DNA from: UBA6059 sp964351595
Lineage (GTDB): Bacteria > Bacteroidota > Bacteroidia > Cytophagales > Cyclobacteriaceae
Direction: 5' to 3'
DNA: 64,000 bases
Assembly: GCA_964351595.1 (NCBI GenBank)
Contig: CAYGOT010000010.1
Coordinates: 37,645-101,644 of the forward strand
Shown: positions 52,541 to 61,912 of the stretch, one piece after another
Numbering within the stretch: position 1 is the first letter of the stretch
Layout: each line of letters opens with the position of its first letter
The notes under the pieces: generated by a model
Told to the model about the DNA's origin: nothing
The model's database searches: none
Seen by the model: only the letters and a program-made list of their open reading frames with translations
Translations under genes and position numbers: made by a program

Positions 52541-53583
52541 GGATTCAGTCTCAGCTCGACCACAAATTGGCCATTTTCCCGGGTTATCTCCAAACTGTGC
52601 CTGTCAGGGTAGAGCAATTCGAGTCGCCTTCTTACGTTGCTCAGGCCTATCCCTCCGGCTTTATCCTTATGATCGACCTTGGCCGGATCATATTGATTGG
52701 TCGTCTTAAATACCAGTTCCTCCGCACTTCCCGATAGGTTTACTTGCACGCTGAACGTATCCTCGGACCAGTGGCCATGCTTGAAAGCATTCTCCACAAA
52801 AGGAATGAAAAGCATCGGGGCAACTTTAAGTTGATCGGTCTCAACATTCACTGATAAGTGCACATCGTGATTCTTCAATCTCATCTTCTGTAGGTCTATA
52901 AAACTACACAGATGCTGAATCTCCTGACTCAGTCGCACCACATCGGCATTGGCATCATAGAGCATATACCGCATCAGCTCCGACAGCTTAACGATGGCGT
53001 CAGAAGCCTGAGGTGCTACCTTGTAGACCATGCTGTCAATATTGTTTAAGGTGTTGAATAAAAAATGAGGGTTGATCTGGTTGCGCAGCAGCGCCAATTC
53101 ACTCTGAAGATTCTGCGACTCAAGCTCCATCTGTCGCTTGTAATTGCGAAACCAGTCTACGGTGAACCTCACAAACACAGCTAACGGAATAAAGAAAAAT
53201 GGTGTGAAAAACCTCCTCAGGTACTCGACCATCAAACCGGTATAAGGTGCTATTGGGTGGCTCTTATCATGATCTACATCTACGACGATGACGGCCAGTG
53301 ATTGAACACCAATCAAGGTGTCCCAGCCGTATTTAGCAATTGGATACAAGAATAAAATACTGATGGTCCAGGCCCAGAAGACTCGGTTCTTCCGACCCAG
53401 ATATTCGGGTACGAACTTGTAATAATAGCTGTAAAATATCGTCAAATAGGACGCCAGTGTCATTGGCAGCCACGCATAGTAATCCTGAGCTCCTACATGC
53501 TTTGGAAGGTTGTACATGATATGAGTGAGCAATACCAAAAACAACCACGGCAAAACATGTAAGCCAATCTTCTTCCAGTTCAT
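52537..53583 (-). CDS. LytS-type membrane sensor histidine kinase (second)
   Basis: 348 residues: four membrane helices (~8-140), then the helix QMELESQNLQSELALLRNQI and the phospho-acceptor His173 in NPHFLFNTLNNI. ATPase blocks FIPFVENAFKHG and GGIGLSNVRRRLELLYP follow. It has a short periplasmic loop with VDVDHDKSHP, possibly metal-binding. Upstream gene of a two-gene operon with the regulator, divergent from the ABC ATPase across 270 bp. Confidence 0.9.
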   Translation of the reverse strand: MNWKKIGLHVLPWLFLVLLTHIMYNLPKHVGAQDYYAWLPMTLASYLTIFYSYYYKFVPEYLGRKNRVFWAWTISILFLYPIAKYGWDTLIGVQSLAVIVVDVDHDKSHPIAPYTGLMVEYLRRFFTPFFFIPLAVFVRFTVDWFRNYKRQMELESQNLQSELALLRNQINPHFLFNTLNNIDSMVYKVAPQASDAIVKLSELMRYMLYDANADVVRLSQEIQHLCSFIDLQKMRLKNHDVHLSVNVETDQLKVAPMLFIPFVENAFKHGHWSEDTFSVQVNLSGSAEELVFKTTNQYDPAKVDHKDKAGGIGLSNVRRRLELLYPDRHSLEITRENGQFVVELRLNP

Positions 53584-53666
53584 ATCCCAAACATCTCTGT
53601 TTCTGGCAGCATCTCAAGATGATTCCTCTGCTAATATACGTTTCATGGTATTCTATCGATGAACCG

Positions 53667-53685
53667 GGTGGTCACCTCGACCACC
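53667..53685. promoter_or_regulatory. Palindrome between divergent kinase and ABC genes
   Basis: GGTGGTC (53667-53673), five bases, GACCACC (53679-53685), in the 270-bp gap that must carry both promoters. It could be an operator or the foot of an RNA hairpin. No direct LytTR repeat was found. Confidence 0.35.
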
Positions 53686-53853
53686 AATACATCCCGACAA
53701 TCAGAGGAGTCGCATAGATGATCCTACAATTGGTCTATTAATGGTATCTCCTATCGGAAAAAGGATGTTTATTCGATTGTAATAAATCCTCGTTGCGAGA
53801 TACTAACATCAAAGTGCCATCGCACAAGTGCTGATCAAAACTCAAATATCAAT

Positions 53854-54744
53854 ATGGAACTAACGATTAAAAATCTTTCTAAAACCTATGGGAATGGTGT
53901 CCATGCCCTCAAAGGCATTGACCTCAACATTGGTACTGGTATGTTCGGCCTGCTCGGCCCTAACGGTGCAGGGAAGTCTAGCCTTATGCGCACCATAGCC
54001 ACACTACAAGAGCCTGATACGGGCAGTATCACTTTTGGCGATATCGATGTACTCACCCAAAAAGATGATGTGCGGAGAATCCTTGGCTACTTACCGCAAG
54101 AGTTTGGTGTTTATCCTAAGGTGCCTGCTGATGTGCTTCTAGATCATCTAGCCGTACTCAAAGGCATTTCCAATAGGAAAGAACGCAAGGCGCTGGTAGA
54201 GGCTTTGCTCCACAAAACCAATCTTTGGGAAGCCCGAAAGAAGAATCTTGGGGGATACTCCGGGGGTATGAAACAGCGATTTGGGATAGCCCAAGCGCTG
54301 CTGTCAGCCCCACAGCTGATCATCGTTGATGAACCTACTGCTGGTCTCGATCCTGCCGAGCGCAATCGCTTCCTCAATCTCTTATCAGAACTGGGAGAGA
54401 ACACAGTGGTAATTCTATCCACGCATATTGTGGAAGATGTGAAAGAGCTATGCACGGATATGGCCATTATCAATCAAGGTGAGGTGGTGCTGAAAGGCAA
54501 TCCTCTTCAGACCATCGACTCTATTCAGGGCAAGGTATGGTCCAAAACGATAGATAAATCAGAGCTGGAAAATTACAAACAAGAGTATGTGGTGATCTCG
54601 GAGCGGTTGATCGCCGGTAGGCCTGAGATACATGTCTATGCTGACGCTCGTCCTGACGATAGTTTCAGCGATGTGCAGGCAGATTTAGAGGATGTCTACT
54701 TCTCTAAAATTTTTGGTGTTCAGGAAGTAGAGGCACTAGCTTAA
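53854..54744 (+). CDS. ABC transporter ATP-binding protein
   Basis: 296 residues: Walker A GPNGAGKSS (35-43), signature YSGGMKQRFG, Walker B LIIVDEPTAGLDP, switch His in STHIVEDV. The C-terminal ~80 residues are an extra domain as in ATPases that serve ABC-2 permeases. It is followed after 12 bp by the permease-peptidase fusion, which is the obvious partner. Divergent from the LytTR/LytS operon. Confidence 0.93.
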   Translation: MELTIKNLSKTYGNGVHALKGIDLNIGTGMFGLLGPNGAGKSSLMRTIATLQEPDTGSITFGDIDVLTQKDDVRRILGYLPQEFGVYPKVPADVLLDHLAVLKGISNRKERKALVEALLHKTNLWEARKKNLGGYSGGMKQRFGIAQALLSAPQLIIVDEPTAGLDPAERNRFLNLLSELGENTVVILSTHIVEDVKELCTDMAIINQGEVVLKGNPLQTIDSIQGKVWSKTIDKSELENYKQEYVVISERLIAGRPEIHVYADARPDDSFSDVQADLEDVYFSKIFGVQEVEALA

Positions 54745-54756
54745 TCGGGAGGTCTT

Positions 54757-57700
54757 ATGTGGTATGAAATACTAAAATTCGAACTTCAGTACAGGAAGAA
54801 GCGCCCGGCTACTTATCTGTACTTCCTGATCCTGTTCCTTATATCATTTCTGGCTATCTCTACGGACACTGTGAGGATAGGTGGAGGTGCCGGCCTGGTA
54901 AAAGAAAATGCCCCAACGACTATCGCCTTTATGATGGTCATTATTTCTGCTTTCTTCATGATGATCACCTCTGCCATTATGGGCGTAGGAGTACTTCGGG
55001 ACTTTGAGTTTAAGACCGAGTCAATGATGTTCGTCAATCCAATTTCAAAGAAAGATTATCTACTTGGACGATTCCTGGGCTCATTGATCATCTTGATTTT
55101 CGCCTTCTCGGGATCACTCTTCGGTTTCATCATGGGAGAATTCATGCCCTGGAGAGATGCGGATAAGCTGCTGCCATTCAACCTGTGGAACTACCTTCAG
55201 CCATTTCTGACCCTAGTCATCCCCAACCTCATTTTTAGTGGTATCATCTTCTTTATCTTGGGTGCGCTATCGCGAAAAATGGTGGTGGTCTACTCCAGCT
55301 GGATTTTTCTCTTTGTTTTTTATCAGGTTGGAGTTAACATGACTTCCGAATTGGAGGATCAGACAATTGCCTCTATCATTGATCCCTTTGCCTTAAACAC
55401 CGTCCAGATCACCACACAATACTGGACAGTAGCCGAGCAAAACAGTCAGGTCGTACCGCTATCGGGAAATGTGCTGCTCAACAGGATCCTCTGGTTGGCT
55501 CTTGGTCTTATCATAGGCATAGCAGGCTATTTTTCATTCAGCTTCAACGTGGTGAGAAATAGCTGGTTCAAGCGAAAAACCACCAAGAGTAAAGAAGTCA
55601 CCAACACCCAGATAAGCATCCCGAAAGCTACGATGAGCTTTGAACTGAGTACTTATTTGCAGCAGATACGTATGCTCAGCATGTTCTATTTCAAGCAGGT
55701 TTTCAAAGGTGTTCCATTCCAGGCGATGGTGCTATGTGGTATAGCGCTGATGGTGGTCAACTCCTTTTACGTTGGTGAAGTCTTCGGTACCTATACCTAT
55801 CCTACGACTTACCGGATGCTTGAGCTCATACAAGGCTTCAATCTTTTCTTTCTTATTATTCTGGTATCCTACACAGGAGAGCTCATCTGGAAGGAGCGTG
55901 AGGCAAATATCAATCTGATCTTTGATGCCATGCCAATGCCAGATACCGTCAGCCTTGTTTCCAAGTTCGTAGGGTTGGTGCTGGTATACCTTGTGCTCCT
56001 AGCCGTATTGATTGTCACTGGTGTAGCCATCCAGGCCGGAAATGGCTACTTCAACTTCGAGTTTGGAGTCTATTTCAGCAATCTCTATACAGACACACTG
56101 TTCTTTCTTATTCTCTACACGCTGCTGGCACTTTTCATCCAAGTATTGGTAAACAACAAGTTCCTTGGTTATGCGCTGATGGTAGTGTTCTTTGTCGCTA
56201 TGGCAGCATTGAGAAGCTGGGGAGTAGAGCATGCGATGTTCAGCTTTGCAGCAGCTGACTTAGGCACGTATTCCGACATGAATGGGTTTGGTCACTTTGT
56301 CCTCGGCTTCAGCTGGTTCAACCTTTATTGGTTTGGTTTAGCCATTCTGCTATTTGCCATTTCAGTTGTATTTGCTGTTCGCGGTAGTGAGGCAGTGATG
56401 AAAGTACGGTGGAATGTCGGGAAGCTTCGACTCACCCGCCCGATGGTGACATTTGCGATAGCGTCTTTCATGATCTTCTCTCTTTCTGGTTGCTACATTT
56501 TCTACAATACCAATGTGCTCAATGCTTACCAGAATAGTGATGATCGCAATGCAGACTTGGCACGATACGAGAAGACTCTCAAGAAGTATGAATATTTAGC
56601 TCAGCCTAAAGTGAAAGATGTAAGTATGAAGGTAGATCTGATGCCAAAGCAGCGGGATTACTTAGCGGAAGGTATCTATGTCATGAAGAATGAGCACGAT
56701 GAGCCCATTCGGGACATCCATATACAGCTCAACCCTCAGCCTAATTTCAGCTATGAATATGTGCGATTTGATCAAGAGGCTATCCTCAAGGAGGAATTTG
56801 AAGATTTTGGGTACATGATCTATGAGCTTCAAGAGCCCTTGAATCCGGGAGACTCGATCAGCTTTGAATTCAAGACCAAGTTCGAGACGCGTGGATTTGA
56901 AGAGAGCGGGGGCAGCACCAATGTGGTGTACAACGGCACCTTTTTCAACAACTTCGACTTTCCCGGCATTGGCTACAACTCAGGTGCTGAGCTAGGCTCA
57001 GATGATGACAGGAAGGAGAATGGATTGGAGCCCAAAGACAGACAGCTACCCCAGGATGACCCTCGAGGGCTGGCAATGAACATCTTCGGTGATGACGCGC
57101 TCGGCGGTATCAACTTTGAGATCGTGATGAGCACTGATGTAGACCAGATTGCGATAGCTCCGGGCTACCTGCAGCGAGAGTGGGTAGAGGATGGAAGAAA
57201 GTACTTCCACTATAAGATGGACGTGTCGATGGAGCCATTCTTCAACATGGTTTCTGCTAAGTATGAGGTGATGCGGGATAAAATGACCGTAGAGATGGAT
57301 AGTTCAAGCCAGGAAATCGACCTGGAGATATACTACCACGATGGTCATGAGTACAACCTTGAGAGCATGATGAAGTCCATGAAAAAGTCATTCAACTACT
57401 TTGCGAATGCCTTTAGCCCTTACCAATATCGGCAGATGCGAATCCTGGAGTTTCCCAGGTATTCGACGTTTGCTCAATCCTTCGCTAACACAGTTCCGTT
57501 CTCGGAAGGCATTGGCTTTGTGCTCAAGATCGATGACGAGGATGATGTGGATGTGGCGTACTATGTCACTTCACATGAGCTGGCGCACCAGTGGTGGGGT
57601 CATCAGATCATAGGGGCAAATGTGCAAGGGTCTACAATGCTAATCGAGACATTAGCACAATACTCAGCTTTGATGGTCATGAAAGCAGAATATCCTCAGG

Positions 57701-58371
57701 AGCACATGCAGCGGTTCTTAAAGCAGGAACTGGATCGATATTTATCCGGTCGGTCAACAGAGCAGAAAAAGGAGCTCCCACTGCAGTATGTTGAGAATCA
57801 GGCTTATATCCATTACGGCAAAGGTGCGGTGAACATGTACGCTTTCCAGGACTATATCGGTGAGGAAAATGTCAATGCGGCACTAAGAAGGTTCATCGCG
57901 GACTGGCGGGATTATGACAATAATGGCCGATATCCTACCTCCACTGATTTGCTGGGCTATTTCCGTGAGGTCACACCTGACTCGATGCAATATTTAGTCG
58001 CTGATCTATTTGAGAAGATTACGCTCTTTGAAAACAAGACGGACATGGCCACCTATCAGGAAGTTGGTGACAAGTATAAGGTGAACCTTGAAGTCAGTGC
58101 CAAAAAATTTGAGGCGGATAGCATAGGTAATGAAATAGAGGTTGCTCTTGATGATTGGGTAGACATTGGTGTTTATACCGAGGGATCAAACGGAAAAGAC
58201 AGTCTGATCTACCTACAAAAGCATCAAATTTTAGACCGCCAATCTACTTTTGAAATAGAGGTGGGCGCGGTTCCGAGCAAAGCCGGCATTGATCCAATCA
58301 ATAAGCTAATTGATCGAAACCCCGACGATAATGTTAAATCAGTAAGCCTCGATGAAGAATTGAGCGCATAA
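54757..58371 (+). CDS. ABC-2 permease fused to M1-family metallopeptidase
   Basis: 1204 residues. About twelve membrane helices fill residues ~1-600 in two blocks. The rest is a periplasmic M1 aminopeptidase-like part: zinc motif HELAHQWWGHQ (His940, Glu941, His944), third ligand Glu964 in MLIETLAQYSA, and catalytic-type Tyr region YIHYGKGAVNMY. The ligand spacing is 19 residues, one more than textbook M1. This fusion is recurrent in Bacteroidota. It presumably exports or imports peptides while processing them, or uses the ABC part to move the peptidase substrate. Paired with the ATPase 12 bp upstream and ended by a strong terminator. Confidence 0.9.
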   Translation: MWYEILKFELQYRKKRPATYLYFLILFLISFLAISTDTVRIGGGAGLVKENAPTTIAFMMVIISAFFMMITSAIMGVGVLRDFEFKTESMMFVNPISKKDYLLGRFLGSLIILIFAFSGSLFGFIMGEFMPWRDADKLLPFNLWNYLQPFLTLVIPNLIFSGIIFFILGALSRKMVVVYSSWIFLFVFYQVGVNMTSELEDQTIASIIDPFALNTVQITTQYWTVAEQNSQVVPLSGNVLLNRILWLALGLIIGIAGYFSFSFNVVRNSWFKRKTTKSKEVTNTQISIPKATMSFELSTYLQQIRMLSMFYFKQVFKGVPFQAMVLCGIALMVVNSFYVGEVFGTYTYPTTYRMLELIQGFNLFFLIILVSYTGELIWKEREANINLIFDAMPMPDTVSLVSKFVGLVLVYLVLLAVLIVTGVAIQAGNGYFNFEFGVYFSNLYTDTLFFLILYTLLALFIQVLVNNKFLGYALMVVFFVAMAALRSWGVEHAMFSFAAADLGTYSDMNGFGHFVLGFSWFNLYWFGLAILLFAISVVFAVRGSEAVMKVRWNVGKLRLTRPMVTFAIASFMIFSLSGCYIFYNTNVLNAYQNSDDRNADLARYEKTLKKYEYLAQPKVKDVSMKVDLMPKQRDYLAEGIYVMKNEHDEPIRDIHIQLNPQPNFSYEYVRFDQEAILKEEFEDFGYMIYELQEPLNPGDSISFEFKTKFETRGFEESGGSTNVVYNGTFFNNFDFPGIGYNSGAELGSDDDRKENGLEPKDRQLPQDDPRGLAMNIFGDDALGGINFEIVMSTDVDQIAIAPGYLQREWVEDGRKYFHYKMDVSMEPFFNMVSAKYEVMRDKMTVEMDSSSQEIDLEIYYHDGHEYNLESMMKSMKKSFNYFANAFSPYQYRQMRILEFPRYSTFAQSFANTVPFSEGIGFVLKIDDEDDVDVAYYVTSHELAHQWWGHQIIGANVQGSTMLIETLAQYSALMVMKAEYPQEHMQRFLKQELDRYLSGRSTEQKKELPLQYVENQAYIHYGKGAVNMYAFQDYIGEENVNAALRRFIADWRDYDNNGRYPTSTDLLGYFREVTPDSMQYLVADLFEKITLFENKTDMATYQEVGDKYKVNLEVSAKKFEADSIGNEIEVALDDWVDIGVYTEGSNGKDSLIYLQKHQILDRQSTFEIEVGAVPSKAGIDPINKLIDRNPDDNVKSVSLDEELSA

Positions 58372-58395
58372 CGATTATTTCAAGTTCACAATAGC

Positions 58396-58424
58396 AAAAC
58401 CCCGGAGCATCACTTCGGGGTTTT
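58396..58424 (+). terminator. Strong hairpin terminator after the ABC operon
   Basis: Perfect arms AAAACCCCG (58396-58404) and CGGGGTTTT (58416-58424), with the loop extended by weaker pairing, ending in a T-run. It lies 25 bases after the stop. The symmetric A/T ends allow action on either strand. Confidence 0.88.
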
Positions 58425-58528
58425 CTGATTTTCAGACCCATGGAGAGACGGCCTAACGCTCAAATCCATACAAGACTATTGACAGAGGCCGATAATTGTC
58501 TATTTTCATGTCCTAAACCGACTTAGAC

Positions 58529-59950
58529 ATGAAGCAACTACTCCTAATCCTCCTCGTCGCTGGCCATTTCGCGCTAGCGCAAAAAGACAAACAACAGATG
58601 ATGGCCGGCATAGAAGCCAAAAAAGACAGCTATGCTGAACGGGCCATGCAGATCTGGGACTGGTCTGAAGTCGGCTATCAGGAAGAGAAGAGCTCTGAGA
58701 GCCTTCAAGAGCTCCTCAAGAGCCAGGGGTTTGATGTAGAGGCTGGTGTTGCTGGAATACCTACCGCATTTGTGGCTAGCTATGGAAGTGGATCACCAGT
58801 CATCGGGGTGTTGGGTGAGTACGATGCTCTACCTGGCTTATCTCAGGCTGCCGTACCCGAAAAGCAACCGAGAGAAGGCGTAGATGCCGGCCATGCGTGT
58901 GGTCATCATCTGTTTGGTGTTGGATCAGCGGCTGCCGCTATCGCAATGAAAGACTGGCTGAAGGACAACAAAAAATCGGGGACTGTTAAATTCTTTGGCA
59001 CACCTGCTGAAGAGGGCGGTTCTGGTAAGGTCTATATGGTAAGGGCAGGTCTGTTCGATGATACAGATGTGGTCTTGCAGTGGCATCCTGGAAGCGGTAA
59101 CGGCACGGGGGCAACATCTACCCTCGCCAACAAGACCGGAAAGTTCCGCTTCTATGGTGTATCAGCCCACGCGGCACAAGCGCCACACAGAGGGCGATCT
59201 GCTCTTGATGGCGTAGAAGCTATGAATAATATGGTCAACATGATGCGGGAGCATGTAACAGACCCTACTCGCATTCATTATGTGATTACCCAGGGAGGTA
59301 GAGCCCCTAATGTGGTGCCTGATTTTGCAGAGGTGTACTACTATGTGCGCCACCCGGATGTACAAGAGGTGAAAGATGTCTGGGATAGAATTGTGCTGGC
59401 CGCCGAAGGAGCAGCTATGGGCACGGAGACCCGATATGAGCTGGAAGTAACCGGTGGCGTTTACAACATCCTACCCAATGAAGTGCTTTCTAAGAAAATG
59501 CATGAAAACATGAAACTCGTTGGCGGCATTAGCTACACCGCCGAAGAGACGGCCTTTGCTGAGAAAATATCAGAATCACTCGGGCAATACAGCGTGCCGC
59601 TATCTACGGCCGGTGAAATTATGCCCTATGTATCCGGTACAGTGGGTAGTGCCTCCACAGATGTAGGGGACGTCAGCTGGGCTGTTCCCACGGTCGGAAT
59701 GCGTACGGCTACCTGGGTGCCTGGTGTTGCGGCTCATTCATGGCAAGCAGTCGCCTGCGGCGGCACGACCATCGGCGTAAAAGGAATGATGGTAGCAGCC
59801 AAGTCCCTCGCCATCACCGGACTTGATCTCCTGACCGACCCTAAGCTCATCGAGGCTGCAAAAGCAGAATGGATGGCTAAGCGAGGTAGTGATTTCAAAT
59901 ATGAGGCACTCGTCGGAGATCGTGCTCCTGCATTAGACTACCGCAAATAA
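58529..59950 (+). CDS. AbgB-like M20 amidohydrolase, secreted
   Basis: 473 residues with signal peptide MKQLLLILLVAGHFALAQ. Metal site blocks are GEYDALPGL, GHACGHHLFGVGS and FGTPAEEGGSGKVYM; a dimerisation domain follows (~200-320). It resembles the p-aminobenzoyl-glutamate hydrolase B chain and related indole-acetyl-amino-acid hydrolases. The periplasmic position differs from the E. coli protein. It shares one base with the next gene (TAATG) and so is co-translated with the DUF885 peptidase-like protein. Confidence 0.88.
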   Translation: MKQLLLILLVAGHFALAQKDKQQMMAGIEAKKDSYAERAMQIWDWSEVGYQEEKSSESLQELLKSQGFDVEAGVAGIPTAFVASYGSGSPVIGVLGEYDALPGLSQAAVPEKQPREGVDAGHACGHHLFGVGSAAAAIAMKDWLKDNKKSGTVKFFGTPAEEGGSGKVYMVRAGLFDDTDVVLQWHPGSGNGTGATSTLANKTGKFRFYGVSAHAAQAPHRGRSALDGVEAMNNMVNMMREHVTDPTRIHYVITQGGRAPNVVPDFAEVYYYVRHPDVQEVKDVWDRIVLAAEGAAMGTETRYELEVTGGVYNILPNEVLSKKMHENMKLVGGISYTAEETAFAEKISESLGQYSVPLSTAGEIMPYVSGTVGSASTDVGDVSWAVPTVGMRTATWVPGVAAHSWQAVACGGTTIGVKGMMVAAKSLAITGLDLLTDPKLIEAAKAEWMAKRGSDFKYEALVGDRAPALDYRK

Positions 59951-61818
59951 TGGCAAAAGCAAAAACTTGGAAGTATTGGGTCGGGAGATCAATACTGGTA
60001 CTATTCTTACTAGGAGTAGCCTGGATCATCAACTTGATCTGGTTTAAGCCCCTGAGTGTTCGGTTGTTCTATGACAAGGTTTTCCTCGAACTAGCTCTGA
60101 GTAACCCGGAGTTGGTAACCCAATTGGGAATTCCGGTCCTTTATGACATGAGCAAGGATGAATTGACGGATGTCTCAGATGCCACTCAGTGGGAAGAGTT
60201 CGAAAAGCTCAAGGATAACTACGAGACGCTCCTAAGCTATAACATCGAGAGTCAGTCTGAAGAGAACCAACTGAACACTAAAATCTTATCCTGGTTTCTT
60301 GGCAGTCAGGTCGAAGGGGAACAATGGTTCTACTATGATTATCCTGTCAACCAGATGTTCGGGGTACAAAGCAATCTGCCCAGTTTTCTCGAAAGCTCAC
60401 ACAAGCTTAGAAATGAGAGTGATATTGAAGCTTATCTGATAAGGCTTTCCAAATTTGATGTCAAATTTGATCAGGTACTGGAAGGACTAAAAATACGAGA
60501 AGAAAAGGGTATCATTCCTCCCAAGTTTGTCATCCAGCGCGTACTCAATGAAATGAACGGCTTCACCGGTCAAAGAGAGTCCGGTGAAATTACCCTGGAG
60601 GGAGATGCAGGCCCAGTCCGCTCTAATATCCTCTATACCAACTTTGCCAAAAAGGTAGAGGAAATAGAAGATCTGACTGATGAGGAAAAAGAAGCTTTTA
60701 AGCTACGAGTGGAAGATGCTGTAGCAGAAAAGGTATTCCCTGCCTATCAGGGTCTGATAGATTATTTTTCTGACCTGAATGCCAAAGCCACGAATGATGA
60801 TGGTGTTTGGAAATTCGAAAATGGTGGTGAATTCTACAAATATCAGCTGAAACAGAATACAACAACAGACCTGGATCCTGAGGAAGTCCATCAAATAGGT
60901 CTTAGCGAGGTGGATCGCATCAAGAGCGAAATGTGGCAGATACTTGAGCAGGAAGGTTATTCGGATACGACCAGGACACTGGGAGAAATAGTGCAAGCCC
61001 TGAACAAGGAAGACCGGTTCCTGTTCCCTAATAACGATGAGGGTCGAAAGCAGGTCATAGCTGAATACAACAAAATCCTTGACGATGTAAGTGCGGGACT
61101 TGATGATGCTTTTGATGTCAGGCCTAAAGCTGAGCTGGAAGTAGAGCGAGTTCCTGAATTCAAAGAGGAAGGCACTGCTGGAGCCTACTATAGTCAGCCC
61201 GCTATGGACGGCTCTCGTGGCGGAATTTTCTACACCAACCTTAGGGATCTCAGTGAAATAGTAAAGTTTGGAATGAAGACCCTCGCCTATCATGAGGGTA
61301 TACCAGGCCATCATTTTCAAATTGCCATTCAATCAGAGCTTGAAGACGTTCCCATTTTTAGATCCTTTGGCCTATTCACAGCCTATGTAGAAGGCTGGGC
61401 GTTGTACGCAGAGCAACTTGCTTGGGAGCTTGGCTTTTATGAAAATGATCCCTTTGGCAATTTAGGACGCTTACAAGCTGAAATGTTTCGCGCTGTTCGC
61501 TTGGTCGTAGATACCGGTATACATCACGAGCGCTGGACGAGGGAGCAGGCGATAGACTACATGGTGGCCAATACGGGGATGACTACTTCGGAAGTAACCA
61601 CTGAGATCGAAAGATACATTGTGATGCCAGGTCAGGCTTGCGCCTATAAAATCGGAATGATGAAAATCCTGGAGCTCCGAGAATTAGCAAAATCCAGACT
61701 CGGAGATCAGTTTGATCTAAGAAAGTTTCACAATGTGGTACTCAAAAACGGAGCAGTTCCACTAAGTATCCTTGAAGAAATAGTGACTCAATATATCAAC
61801 GATGAGCTGGCCGTCTAA
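59950..61818 (+). CDS. DUF885 family putative metallopeptidase, membrane-anchored
   Basis: 622 residues with one N-terminal membrane helix (SILVLFLLGVAWIINLIWF), the rest periplasmic and helical. The family motif is AYHEGIPGHHFQIA (His448, Glu449, His454/His455), a zinc-site pattern, with a further EGWALYAEQLAWELG block typical of this family. DUF885 members are probably peptidases but few have been tested. Co-translated with the AbgB-like amidohydrolase, which supports joint peptide or N-acyl-peptide breakdown in the periplasm. Confidence 0.86.
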   Translation: MAKAKTWKYWVGRSILVLFLLGVAWIINLIWFKPLSVRLFYDKVFLELALSNPELVTQLGIPVLYDMSKDELTDVSDATQWEEFEKLKDNYETLLSYNIESQSEENQLNTKILSWFLGSQVEGEQWFYYDYPVNQMFGVQSNLPSFLESSHKLRNESDIEAYLIRLSKFDVKFDQVLEGLKIREEKGIIPPKFVIQRVLNEMNGFTGQRESGEITLEGDAGPVRSNILYTNFAKKVEEIEDLTDEEKEAFKLRVEDAVAEKVFPAYQGLIDYFSDLNAKATNDDGVWKFENGGEFYKYQLKQNTTTDLDPEEVHQIGLSEVDRIKSEMWQILEQEGYSDTTRTLGEIVQALNKEDRFLFPNNDEGRKQVIAEYNKILDDVSAGLDDAFDVRPKAELEVERVPEFKEEGTAGAYYSQPAMDGSRGGIFYTNLRDLSEIVKFGMKTLAYHEGIPGHHFQIAIQSELEDVPIFRSFGLFTAYVEGWALYAEQLAWELGFYENDPFGNLGRLQAEMFRAVRLVVDTGIHHERWTREQAIDYMVANTGMTTSEVTTEIERYIVMPGQACAYKIGMMKILELRELAKSRLGDQFDLRKFHNVVLKNGAVPLSILEEIVTQYINDELAV

Positions 61819-61912
61819 CCCAGAAAATGGATTATTCTAAGAGCTTTATAGAAAAAACAGCTGTTTTTTTAAAAGCTCAAGCTAGGCTAGTTTTTGAAAT
61901 CCTAGTAACTTA

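Noticed and set aside
60703..61332. 209-codon minus-strand frame
   Set aside because: Lies wholly antisense within the DUF885 gene, whose motifs (HEGIPGHH) are unmistakable; no independent signal.
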